A DNA stretch of 39,372 nucleotides from Thermodesulfobacteriota bacterium (lineage in GTDB: Bacteria > Desulfobacterota > Dissulfuribacteria > Dissulfuribacterales > QOAL01). Within the stretch, counting starts at the first letter, position 1. Each line of letters opens with the position of its first letter. Below are positions 25,981 to 33,388 of this stretch, piece after piece. Under the pieces are notes generated by a model. That model was given only the letters and a program-made list of their open reading frames with translations. It made no database searches and was not told where the DNA came from. The stretch is taken from contig JAADCZ010000162.1 of the NCBI GenBank assembly GCA_013154175.1, positions 1-39,372 of the forward strand, read 5' to 3'. The translations under genes and the position numbers were made by a program.

Positions 25981-26375
25981 TGCTATCTCCTATTTTAGAT
26001 GGGGGTAAAATAGTTCCAGACCCTGCCATTTTAAGAACTGACAGCAAAAATAAAGCCATTAGCCAGTTGACCCCTTGCCTCAAGAGGCGTACGCCTTTTT
26101 CTGGCCCCTGTGATCCGTAATGGTGAATGAGAGGTCACATTTGCCACAACTTTTAACTAAGAGCCATTGACCGCATGCAGTTTACCATGATCCTCGTGCT
26201 AGACGCGGCGGGTAGGGGCATCACAAGTTTGGTCGAAATGAAGACTTCACAATGGAAATTTAAGGAATAATATTCCAAAGTGCAAATATTTTCAATAAGA
26301 TAAAGCCCAGGGGCATCTATTCGGTGTTGTTACAAGATGTAATTGCCTAAAATGGAACGGGCTTTTAAGTTGTGT
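25981..26375 (-). other. Long non-coding leader upstream of the sensor kinase
   Basis: 395 bp with no supported ORF. A promoter near 26267-26295 would leave a ~280-nt untranslated leader. It contains mutually exclusive small hairpins: GCCTC-AA-GAGGC (26077-26088) and the palindrome AGGCGTACGCCT (26085-26096), the latter with TTTTT on the + strand. No known riboswitch class was recognised by eye. An inverted repeat TTGCCT...AGGCAA lies at ~26340-26390, after the yraN stop. Confidence 0.45.
26267..26295 (-). promoter_or_regulatory. Sigma-70 promoter reading toward the sensor kinase operon
   Basis: On the - strand: TTGAAA, exactly 17 bp, TATTAT. Predicted start near 26260. It is the best promoter in the gap and makes the four-gene operon independent of the ffh operon upstream. 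Confidence 0.6.
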
Positions 26376-26762
26376 CTAAAAGGCAAAGGGTATGTGTGTG
26401 ATTTCTGGCTTGTCAGCGTTGCCTGAAAAGGTTATTCCCAAAACGTCGAATCTGACCTTTTGGGATTCAAGGCCATTTTGACTTATGTATGCCTTGGCCA
26501 CCAGTCTTATGATCTTCTGTTTCTGAAGGGTGACGGCCTCATGGGGAGGGCCATATCTGGAAGATTTTCTTCCCTTGACTTCGACAAAGATTATATAGCC
26601 GTCCTTTTGGGCAATGATGTCGATTTCGCCCTGGGGAATCTTGAAATTTCGTTCAATTATCCTGTAACCCTCATTTTGAAGGTAGTCTATGGCAATGTTC
26701 TCGCAAAGGCTTCCAAAGGCCTTGCCCTTTAGTTTAAGGGGATTTTTTGTCCTGAATGACAC
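26376..26762 (-). CDS. yraN: UPF0102/YraN family nuclease-fold protein
   Basis: 128 aa. Family motifs are GSLCENIAIDYLQNEGY, IIERNFKIPQGEIDIIAQ and IIFVEVKGRKSSRYG, an endonuclease-like core (E...D...EVK) resembling Holliday-junction resolvases. Biochemical role is not established for the family. GTG start with GGAGG 9 nt upstream. It overlaps the 3' end of rnhB by 29 bp, the common rnhB-yraN pairing. Confidence 0.93.
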   Translation of the reverse strand: MSFRTKNPLKLKGKAFGSLCENIAIDYLQNEGYRIIERNFKIPQGEIDIIAQKDGYIIFVEVKGRKSSRYGPPHEAVTLQKQKIIRLVAKAYISQNGLESQKVRFDVLGITFSGNADKPEITHIPFAF

Positions 26763-27384
26763 CCTTGAAGGACCTCCTGTGGATAGGGCAGGGGCCGAGG
26801 GCTGCCAATTTTTTCAGATGTTCCCTGGTTCCATAGCCCTTGTGGTTTTCAAATCCATAACCGGGAAATTCCTTGGCGTATCTCACCATCAGGTTGTCTC
26901 TGTAAACCTTGGCCACAATGGATGCAGCTGCAATGGAGCAGGAGCGTGAATCGCCCTTAACCAATGTTTTCTGGGGGATTTCCATGGGAATTTGTTGGTT
27001 GCCATCAACCAGAAGGGCCTTGGGGCGTATGGGAAGGGCCTGTACAGCCTGTTTCATGGCTTCGAGGCTGGCCCTCAGGATGTTGATCTGATCTATCTGA
27101 TGGGGCTCTACCTGGGCCACTGCCACTGCAAGGGCCACAGACCTTATAAATTCTGCCAGCTCCTCACGTTGGGCAGGTGACAGCTTCTTGGAATCCGTGA
27201 TTCCGTGGTCAGATATGTCGTCTTTGAGGATAACTGCTGCAGCGACAACGGGGCCTGCCAGGCAGCCTCTGCCAACCTCGTCGACACCTGCTGCTGGCCA
27301 GAGCCCCTGATCCTGCAGGATTTGTTCAAAATGCCAGGCTCCTGGTTCGTCTGATATGTCCTGACCAAACAGGGACCTGGGCAA
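26734..27384 (-). CDS. rnhB: Ribonuclease HII
   Basis: 216 aa. It removes ribonucleotides and RNA from RNA-DNA hybrids. Motifs: AAGVDEVGRGCLAGPVVAAA (the DEVGRG active site), DSKKLSPAQREEL, SIAAASIVAKVYRD and YGFENHKGYGTREH. The only start giving the full N-terminus is a TTG at 27384, two bases after the rplS stop, so initiation is probably coupled to rplS. An alternative downstream start would cut into the domain. Confidence 0.95.
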   Translation of the reverse strand: MPRSLFGQDISDEPGAWHFEQILQDQGLWPAAGVDEVGRGCLAGPVVAAAVILKDDISDHGITDSKKLSPAQREELAEFIRSVALAVAVAQVEPHQIDQINILRASLEAMKQAVQALPIRPKALLVDGNQQIPMEIPQKTLVKGDSRSCSIAAASIVAKVYRDNLMVRYAKEFPGYGFENHKGYGTREHLKKLAALGPCPIHRRSFKGVIQDKKSP

Positions 27385-27386
27385 AA

Positions 27387-27743
27387 CTACATGGTCCTCT
27401 TGTTCCTGATTTTCTGCCTCATGGCCTTGCCGCGGAGGTTTCTCAGGTAGAAGAGCTTGGACCTGTTGTGGCGGCCAGTCTGGACGATTTCTATTTTTTC
27501 GATTCTTGGAGAGTTTACAGGGAAGATTCTTTCAACACCTACGCCGTAGGAAATCTTCCTCACTGTAAAGGTCTCGGAAATGCCGCTGCCTTTACGGCTT
27601 ATGACAACACCTTCAAAGACCTGAATCCTTTCCTTTTCTGCTGTCTCCCTTATCTTTACGTGGACCTTTACCGTATCTCCAGGCCTGAAGGGAGGAATAT
27701 CCGTCCTCATTTCTTCAAAGGCCAGACGACGTATTACATCCAT
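27387..27743 (-). CDS. rplS: 50S ribosomal protein L19
   Basis: 118 aa from the ATG at 27743 ([12 protein letters not shown]), with GGAGG 7 nt upstream. The track's extra 58 N-terminal residues run back through the methyltransferase gene in another frame and are not part of L19. Motifs: [58 protein letters not shown]. Confidence 0.97.
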   Translation of the reverse strand: MDVIRRLAFEEMRTDIPPFRPGDTVKVHVKIRETAEKERIQVFEGVVISRKGSGISETFTVRKISYGVGVERIFPVNSPRIEKIEIVQTGRHNRSKLFYLRNLRGKAMRQKIRNKRTM

Positions 27744-27744
27744 T

Positions 27745-28320
27745 TTATTGCCTCCTGATTCCTGTAATTCTGTCAAGGGTGATGGCAACGGCGCTCCTGA
27801 CAGACAGGTGGTTGTAGTCTGTAGGCCCATAAATGGGGCAAATAACCCCATCGCACTCATGAAGACACTCTTCATGGAGCCCCGAGGCCGTACCAAAGAG
27901 CAATAATATACATTCAAACTCTGGTTTGTACACTATTTTTTCAAATCTTTCCCAAGAAATGCATTCATCAATCTTTCTGGCCGATGTGGCAAACATTCCA
28001 ATCTGGTCTCTTGGATGGCCAATGAGCTCGATGGCTTCAGCCACCGAGTCCACAATGGTCACCTGTTCGAAGGCCCTTTTCCTGTCGGGGTTGAACCTTC
28101 CTCCTGCCCCTGTCAGCCAGTGTTTCATTACCCTTTGGGCAAGGGCTTTTTGCTCCTGGGAAGGGGTGACTATGAAGAACCCCTCTACTCCGAATGTAGT
28201 GCACGTTCTGGCTATGTCGTGGATATCGAGGTTGGTTATAGCCGAACAAATTTTGTCTCCCTGGCGATTAAGCACGGGGTAATGCACCAGTGCAAGGTAT
28301 ATTTCGGCCCTCTTAGTCAT
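27745..28320 (-). CDS. SPOUT-class RNA methyltransferase (Methyltrn_RNA_4-like)
   Basis: 191 aa. It looks like the alpha/beta-knot RNA methyltransferase family often found between trmD and rplS. Seen: [33 protein letters not shown] (SAM-binding loop position) and [16 protein letters not shown] (C-terminal knot motif). The stop lies one base before the rplS start codon. Target nucleotide is unknown; tRNA or rRNA is likely from operon context. Confidence 0.85.
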   Translation of the reverse strand: MTKRAEIYLALVHYPVLNRQGDKICSAITNLDIHDIARTCTTFGVEGFFIVTPSQEQKALAQRVMKHWLTGAGGRFNPDRKRAFEQVTIVDSVAEAIELIGHPRDQIGMFATSARKIDECISWERFEKIVYKPEFECILLLFGTASGLHEECLHECDGVICPIYGPTDYNHLSVRSAVAITLDRITGIRRQ

Positions 28321-28335
28321 TTTATGGTCTTTTGA

Positions 28336-29064
28336 TTAACTTTTCTTTAGATTTCTCAAATATTCGAGGTCGGACTCTGTAAGTTCTGTTTTGTCAAGTA
28401 GATCCGGGCGCCTTTCAAGGGTGGTTTCAAGGGATTTTTTACGCCTCCATTCTTCTATTTTCTTATGATCTCCACTTAGAAGAACGTCTGGAACCTCCAT
28501 TCCCATAAATGTTCTTGGCCTGGTGTAGTGGGGGTGTTCGAGAAGTCCTGTGGCAAAGGAGTCCTGGGTAGCCGAGTCCTTGCATCCGAGAACCCCTGGT
28601 ATCAATCTTCCCACTGCATCTATGAAGACCAGGGCGGCAGGTTCCCCGCCAGTTAGGACGAAATCCCCAATGGAGATCTCCATGTCCACAAACTTGTCTA
28701 TGATTCTCTGGTCCACCCCCTCGTAACGACCACAGATGAGTATGAGTTCCTCCTGCTGCGACAGACTTGAGGCGAGTTTGTGGTCAAAGAGGCGACCTGC
28801 AGGCGAAAATAGTATCACTGGAGCATCTGGCGCCTGGGCCTTAACGTGCGAGATGGCCTTGGCCAATGGTTCCGGGGTCATCACCATTCCGGCACCGCCT
28901 CCATAGGGCCTGTCATCGGTTGTCCTGTGGCGATCCGTGGTGAAATCACGCAAATCCACTGGTTCCACCTGCAGAGTCCCAGCCTCTATGGCCTTGGCTA
29001 TGACTCCGTGGCTCAAGGGCGAGTCAAAATAGTCTGGAAATATGGTTATAATGTGGAACTTCAC
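28336..29064 (-). CDS. trmD: tRNA (guanine-N1)-methyltransferase
   Basis: 242 aa. TrmD makes m1G37 in tRNAs with G36, including tRNA-Pro(GGG), which is encoded in this window. Motifs: HIITIFPDYFDSPLSHGV, DRPYGGGAGMVM, ILICGRYEGVDQRI and ISIGDFVLTGGEPAAL (the SAM knot). GTG start at 29064, one base after the rimM stop, so translation is coupled. Confidence 0.97.
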   Translation of the reverse strand: MKFHIITIFPDYFDSPLSHGVIAKAIEAGTLQVEPVDLRDFTTDRHRTTDDRPYGGGAGMVMTPEPLAKAISHVKAQAPDAPVILFSPAGRLFDHKLASSLSQQEELILICGRYEGVDQRIIDKFVDMEISIGDFVLTGGEPAALVFIDAVGRLIPGVLGCKDSATQDSFATGLLEHPHYTRPRTFMGMEVPDVLLSGDHKKIEEWRRKKSLETTLERRPDLLDKTELTESDLEYLRNLKKS

Positions 29065-29065
29065 T

Positions 29066-29614
29066 TTATTTTTTCTTATGGGAGCGCTTGACCCTGCTTA
29101 AAGTGGCATCTATGAGGGTTTGGGGGATGTCCACGCTGCATATGCCCGCCTCAGTGTCGATATTGCGAATATACTCATCCACCATTGGAATGAGGATTTC
29201 CTGGTCCTTGGCCCTTACTACCAATATATCCTGGGCCCCTGCCTCAATTATGGCCTTGATGGTGCCAAGTTCCTGGGAGTCCGAATTTATAACCCTGAGC
29301 CCCTTCAGCTCATACCAGTAATATTCGTTGGCATCATCCCTTGGAAGAAGGGACTTGGCCTGATATACAGTCTGCCCCTTTAGCTCTTCAGCCTGGGTGC
29401 GATTGTCTATACCGTCGAGGTGGCAAACAGCGTCTTTGGCACCCTTGAGCCTGACAATCCTGATGGGCACCTTTATAAAGTCACCATTTTTTTTGAGAAA
29501 CACACATCCAGCTCTTGCATAGCTGTCTATGCTAGAGAATGCCCTTACGAGTACGTCTCCCCTAAGGCCCACGGCCCTCTTTATGCGTCCTATGGCAACG
29601 TAGTTGTCATCCAT
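29066..29614 (-). CDS. rimM: Ribosome maturation factor RimM
   Basis: 182 aa, 30S assembly factor. N-terminal RimM domain: AIGRIKRAVGLRGDVLVRAF. PRC-barrel-like C-terminal domain: YYWYELKGLRVINSDSQELG and ILIPMVDEYIRNID. The ATG at 29614 lacks a clear Shine-Dalgarno. A terminator-like hairpin lies 39-63 bp upstream, so expression may be controlled separately from khpA. Confidence 0.95.
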   Translation of the reverse strand: MDDNYVAIGRIKRAVGLRGDVLVRAFSSIDSYARAGCVFLKKNGDFIKVPIRIVRLKGAKDAVCHLDGIDNRTQAEELKGQTVYQAKSLLPRDDANEYYWYELKGLRVINSDSQELGTIKAIIEAGAQDILVVRAKDQEILIPMVDEYIRNIDTEAGICSVDIPQTLIDATLSRVKRSHKKK

Positions 29615-29652
29615 GTGGATTGAAAAGAGGAAATGAAGGAAGTTTAGAAAAG

Positions 29653-29677
29653 ACCGGCCGTCAGCCAGACGACCGGC
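29653..29677 (-). terminator. Attenuator-like hairpin between khpA and rimM
   Basis: On the - strand, CCGGTCGTC-TGGCT-GACGGCCGG forms a 9-bp stem with one G-U pair, followed by TCTTTTCT. It lies in a 145-bp gap within an otherwise tight operon. It may be a partial terminator or an RNA-processing site. Confidence 0.5.
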
Positions 29678-29759
29678 TGCTAAAGGCTAGAATAAGGTTA
29701 TTTCGACAGGCCAGCCCATTGTGCCGGCCTCTCTAGGGCCAGATTAAATCTGAAACTTT

Positions 29760-29990
29760 TTATTCTAGTATTTCCAGTACGGCCCTTTTTTTCAGTTTTG
29801 TGGAGGCGGCACTCAATATGGTCCTCATGGCCCGGGCCGTCCTGCCTTGTTTTCCAATTATCTTGCCAAGGTCTTCCTTGGCTACTTTGAGCTCGATAAC
29901 AGAGGTCTGCTGACCCTCTACTTCGTTCACCTCAACTTGTTCCGGGTAGTCGACCAGAGCTTTAGCGATGTGTTCTATCAATTCCTTCAT
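29760..29990 (-). CDS. khpA: KH-domain RNA-binding protein KhpA
   Basis: 76 aa from the ATG at 29990 ([13 protein letters not shown]), which has GGAGG 8 nt upstream; the track's 13 extra residues are not supported. It is a single KH domain with the GxxG loop in [20 protein letters not shown]. KhpA proteins bind RNA, often with KhpB/Jag, and the rpsP-khpA-rimM-trmD order is standard. Confidence 0.95.
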   Translation of the reverse strand: MKELIEHIAKALVDYPEQVEVNEVEGQQTSVIELKVAKEDLGKIIGKQGRTARAMRTILSAASTKLKKRAVLEILE

Positions 29991-30045
29991 GTCACTTACC
30001 TCCACATAACCGGCCATCGATTGCTGCAATGAGCAAGATAAGAGC

Positions 30046-30291
30046 CTAGACCGTACATCCCACCTTTGACATCAGTGATCGCACGGTCTGGGATGGCTTT
30101 GCTCCCCTTTCCAGCCACTTTTTGACCTTATCTGGGTCAAGCTTTATTTCGGCCGGATCCTTGAGGGGGTCATAAGTACCTAGTACTTCTAGGAAACGTC
30201 CATCCCTAGGTGACTCTGAGTAAGCTGCCACTATACGGTAAAAAGGCCGTTTTTTGCGGCCACCCCTTGCCAATCGAATTCTAACTGCCAT
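30046..30291 (-). CDS. rpsP: 30S ribosomal protein S16
   Basis: 81 aa. It starts [20 protein letters not shown] and contains [17 protein letters not shown] typical length for S16. Purine-rich GGAGGAA precedes the ATG. It lies between ffh and khpA. Confidence 0.98.
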   Translation of the reverse strand: MAVRIRLARGGRKKRPFYRIVAAYSESPRDGRFLEVLGTYDPLKDPAEIKLDPDKVKKWLERGAKPSQTVRSLMSKVGCTV

Positions 30292-30377
30292 TTATTCCTC
30301 CAAAATAAATTTTATGCATTTTAGTGCCCTTTGGGAAGTCCCTAATTACTAATTTTGTGCAACTGTTGCAAGTCCAT

Positions 30378-31709
30378 TCAAAAAGGGAACAGCCCGCGGG
30401 GCATTTTTTTGAATTTTCCTTTGCCAAACTTCTTTAACATCTTGTTCATTTCGGCATAGTTCTTTAACAACTGGTTGACGTCCTGGACTGTGGTTCCACT
30501 TCCTTTTGCTATACGACGCCTCCTGCTTGCGTTGATAATGGTATATTTGCGCCTTTCCTCCGGCGTCATGGAGTTTATGATGGCCTCAATCTTAACAAGC
30601 TCCTTCTCATCGGGCATCATATTCTTGAATTGTTTCATCTTATTTAGCCCTGGAATCATGGAGATGATTTGTTCCAGGCTGCCCATCTTTCTTACTTGCC
30701 TTAACTGATCCCTGAAATCTTCGAGGGTGAAGGCATTTTTCTTGAGTTTTTCCTGGAGCTCGAGGGCCTTGTCCTTGTCGATGGTATCCTGGGCCTTTTC
30801 GATGAGGGTCAGCACGTCCCCCATGCCCAAAATTCGGTCCGCTATCCTTTTGGGGTGAAAGACTTCCAGGGCATTGATTTTTTCCCCTACACCCACAAAC
30901 TTGATGGGCACATTGGCCACGGAACGAATGGACAGGGCAGCACCTCCCCTGGCATCACCTTCCATTTTGGTGAGTATGACGCCGGTTAGGGAAAGGGCCT
31001 TGTTGAAGCTGTCGGCTATGTTGACTGCGTCCTGACCCGTCATGGCGTCGGCCACCAGCAAGATTTCCTGGGGCTCAACCTGCTCCTTGATGGCCTTGAG
31101 TTCCGCCATCAGGGCATCGTCTATGTGCAGTCGGCCAGCTGTATCGATTATGACTGTGTCCAGCCCCTGCATCTCCGCCTGGGCAACTGCCTGCCTGGCG
31201 ATGTCTGGTGGAGGTGTACCCTCCTTTGTTGGAAAACAGGGGCAGTTTATCTGTTTCGCCAGGGTCTCTAGCTGTTTGATGGCCGCTGGCCTGTAAATGT
31301 CTGCCGGGACAAGATATGGCTTGCGCCCCTTCTTTCGAAGCCATCTGGCCAGCTTGGCCGCCGTGGTTGTCTTACCTGAGCCCTGAAGTCCTACAAGAAG
31401 TATGACCGCTGGCTGTTTGCCTGAAAGGTTCAGCCCTTCGTCATGTTCTCCAAGGAGTTTGATCAACTCCTCATGGACTATCTTTACCACCTGCTGGCCA
31501 GGTGTCAGACTGTCCATGACTTCTTGGCCAAGGGCGCGCTCCTTGACCCTTTTGATGAAGTCCTTTACAACCTTGTAGTTGACATCGGCCTCCAGGAGTG
31601 CCAGACGCACCTCTCTCAGGCCCTGGTTGATATCTTCCTCGGAAAGTGTGCCTTGACCTTTGAACTTCTTAAAGACCTTGGCCAGTCTATCGCTTAAATT
31701 TTCAAACAT
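30378..31709 (-). CDS. ffh: Signal recognition particle protein Ffh
   Basis: 443 aa. The N domain (FENLSDRLAKVFKKFKG) is followed by the G domain with GLQGSGKTTTAAKLARWL (P-loop), DTAGRLHIDDALM, TKMEGDARGGAALSI and KFVGVGEKINALEVF. The methionine-rich M domain starts near residue 325 (MIPGLNKMKQFKNMMPDEKE) and includes SRRRRIAKGSGTTVQDVNQL. It targets nascent membrane proteins to FtsY/SecYEG with 4.5S RNA. First gene of the operon; a strong promoter lies about 60 bp upstream. Confidence 0.98.
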   Translation of the reverse strand: MFENLSDRLAKVFKKFKGQGTLSEEDINQGLREVRLALLEADVNYKVVKDFIKRVKERALGQEVMDSLTPGQQVVKIVHEELIKLLGEHDEGLNLSGKQPAVILLVGLQGSGKTTTAAKLARWLRKKGRKPYLVPADIYRPAAIKQLETLAKQINCPCFPTKEGTPPPDIARQAVAQAEMQGLDTVIIDTAGRLHIDDALMAELKAIKEQVEPQEILLVADAMTGQDAVNIADSFNKALSLTGVILTKMEGDARGGAALSIRSVANVPIKFVGVGEKINALEVFHPKRIADRILGMGDVLTLIEKAQDTIDKDKALELQEKLKKNAFTLEDFRDQLRQVRKMGSLEQIISMIPGLNKMKQFKNMMPDEKELVKIEAIINSMTPEERRKYTIINASRRRRIAKGSGTTVQDVNQLLKNYAEMNKMLKKFGKGKFKKMPRGLFPF

Positions 31710-31766
31710 ATATTTGGCCTATTGTTTCTTAAAAAAACATTGGATTCGTAGAGCCTAAACCGTCTA

Positions 31767-31795
31767 AAGATACTTGTGTCCATCAACTATGTCAA
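31767..31795 (-). promoter_or_regulatory. Sigma-70 promoter of the ffh operon
   Basis: TTGACA, 17 bp, TATCTT on the - strand; predicted start near 31760, about 50 nt before the ffh ATG. Perfect -35, 4/6 -10, ideal spacing. Confidence 0.75.
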
Positions 31796-31806
31796 CACTG
31801 TGACAT
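31789..31806. promoter_or_regulatory. Inverted repeat overlapping the ffh -35 box
   Basis: ATGTCA-ACACTG-TGACAT, a perfect 6-bp dyad with a 6-bp spacer whose left arm covers most of the -35 hexamer. This is the geometry of an operator for a dimeric regulator; the protein is unknown. Confidence 0.5.
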
Positions 31807-32019
31807 CAGGCAGGGCAAACTTATCGCCTCTTCAAGTGTATCAACGGATTACCCTTTCAGGGTTAATGCCACGTAGCCAACCATGCTTATTCCAAATGCA
31901 ATATTAATCAGCCAAATGAGAAGTAAATTATTTATCTAATTTAAAGCTATTTTGTTGCATTGGCAAATTTTGAACCTATTTTCTCACTAACAAGACTTAT
32001 TCATTAGGGGGGACTAATA

Positions 32020-33123
32020 ATGGCCTGGATTTATGGACCGGTAAACAATGTGGATGATATTAGGCGTATAAACTGCCTCATAAGGGATGAGATGTTGAAG
32101 GTGGAAAGACCAGAAGAGTTAACAGACCTCAAAAAGAGGTCAGATTATCTCTGCACCCTCACTTACAGCCCCTTTTGGCAAAAGAAGTTCGGCCCCCGAG
32201 TGGACAAATTGCGGGAGGCGTCCAGGGAGGAGAACGTTGCCACAGTGCGTCTGGCCAACTACGTGGCCCAGAGCAAGGGCTGGGACAAACATTACAATCC
32301 CTGGAAGGCAAAGACAGCAAAGGAGATAGAAGAAAGGCTGGATGGGTTGGACGATGCTTTGATCGAGGAAATAGAGAAGGCCAAACCCCTTGAGATCATA
32401 GCTGAAATCCAGAGCGAGCTCGATGTGCTACGTCGAGAGTTCTGCAGACTCAGAAAGGCCATGCTCTTTGTGGATGAGCCTCAAGAGCTTATAGAGCTCA
32501 AAAAGTATGCAGACTTTCTGGTCACCCTCACCTATTCAAGAGAGCTTGAGAGAAGGCTTGGAGACGATGTTCCCAAGATTAGGGAGATCGCATACAAAGA
32601 AAACGAGCGCAGTGTGGAGCTTGCCAACCTTGTGGCTGCGGTAAATGACTGGGACATTGCATTCGATACCTGGAATGAGGATGATCTGGTTCAGGAGGAT
32701 ACAGTCGAGGAGTATCTGCAGCGGCTGCTAGAGGAAGAGAAGAAGGCAGATACCTATGTTCCAACTGAAGCCCGCTACAGAAGTGGAAAGACCTTGTGGC
32801 TTGTCTATGAAAGCCCCCATCAGTACAAAGGCGGCAGGGTCTATCCGCGTTTGCGGGTCAAGCGTGTTTACTTTCCAGGAGACGCCTTTGACATCACCAT
32901 GGAAGGGCCTGGGGAATATACAACCCGTTTTGGAAGAAAGGTCTTCGGTGTAAAAATCACCTATAAGACCCGCATCGCCCCCACTACCATCAGGCGGCGT
33001 GGCAGGGTAATTCAGCTTCCTGAGCGCATAGTGACACGCACGAAGATAGTCCAACTCGATGAAGGGGCAACAGACGTGCGCCTGGTCGATGAACGCCCCG
33101 AAAAGGCATACCCTGTGGCATAG
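32020..33123 (+). CDS. Protein of unknown function with tandem-duplicated helical domain
   Basis: 367 aa, soluble, rich in charged residues, no signal peptide. Residues ~16-95 and ~139-218 are copies of one ~80-aa helical unit, about 40-45% identical by eye. Shared blocks are PEELTDLKKRSDYLCTLTYS and PQELIELKKYADFLVTLTYS. Each copy ends in a Trp motif (GWDKHYNPW; DWDIAFDTW). An acidic linker (EEYLQRLLEEEKKAD) leads to a ~115-aa basic, beta-rich C-terminal domain (WLVYESPHQYKGGRVYPRLR ... TTIRRRGRVIQLPERIV). I do not recognise the family. It is monocistronic: own Shine-Dalgarno (GGGGGA) and a strong terminator after it. Function is not assigned. Confidence 0.85.
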   Translation: MAWIYGPVNNVDDIRRINCLIRDEMLKVERPEELTDLKKRSDYLCTLTYSPFWQKKFGPRVDKLREASREENVATVRLANYVAQSKGWDKHYNPWKAKTAKEIEERLDGLDDALIEEIEKAKPLEIIAEIQSELDVLRREFCRLRKAMLFVDEPQELIELKKYADFLVTLTYSRELERRLGDDVPKIREIAYKENERSVELANLVAAVNDWDIAFDTWNEDDLVQEDTVEEYLQRLLEEEKKADTYVPTEARYRSGKTLWLVYESPHQYKGGRVYPRLRVKRVYFPGDAFDITMEGPGEYTTRFGRKVFGVKITYKTRIAPTTIRRRGRVIQLPERIVTRTKIVQLDEGATDVRLVDERPEKAYPVA

Positions 33124-33132
33124 CTCGAATGG

Positions 33133-33162
33133 GGGCAGCTCAATAGGCGGCTGCCCTTTTTT
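33133..33162 (+). terminator. Rho-independent terminator
   Basis: GGGCAGC and GCTGCCC form a 7-bp stem with a 10-nt loop, followed by TTTTTT, 10 bp after the stop of the 367-aa protein gene. Confidence 0.88.
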
Positions 33163-33199
33163 GAAAAAAGTCCAGAGTCTCTCCACTTTTTCGGATATT

Positions 33200-33229
33200 A
33201 GCCCATGAGAAAGGATTCATGGGCTTTTA
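33200..33229 (+). terminator. Second terminator-like hairpin
   Basis: AGCCCATGA and TCATGGGCT form a perfect 9-bp stem with an 8-nt loop, then TTTTAT. It may back up the first terminator or end a short transcript. Confidence 0.55.
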
Positions 33230-33294
33230 TCATTTCTGAGCTTCAATCATTATTGCCATTGACAAAATCCCCTGGCAAAATCCCTGGCAAATAC

Positions 33295-33324
33295 TTGACG
33301 CATTATAATGAAATTAATTATGTT
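33295..33324 (+). promoter_or_regulatory. Possible sigma-70 promoter for the EF-G-like gene
   Basis: TTGACG, 18 bp, TATGTT (or 17 bp, TTATGT). It starts just after a short tandem repeat AAAATCCC(C)TGGCA. The -10 is mediocre. Confidence 0.4.
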
Positions 33325-33388
33325 GCCACAATCAGGCTCATAATGCTGGATGATAAGAAATTAACTTGTAGGGGAAGGGAGAGACGAC

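Larger units (their letters stand above)
31710..32019. other. Divergent promoter region between ffh and the 367-aa protein gene
   Basis: 310 bp, no ORF supported. Leftward it holds the ffh promoter and an inverted repeat. Rightward, a weak element TTGCAT-16 bp-TATTTT (31955-31982) lies about 40 bp before the ATG at 32020, which has the Shine-Dalgarno GGGGGA. Confidence 0.5.

Noticed and set aside
27744-27917. N-terminal extension of L19 in the ORF track
   Set aside because: It lies inside the methyltransferase gene in another frame; L19 starts at the ATG with GGAGG at 27743.
33262-33292. Short tandem repeat AAAATCCCCTGGCA/AAAATCCCTGGCA as a CRISPR or iteron array
   Set aside because: Only two imperfect copies without spacers; no cas or replication genes nearby.
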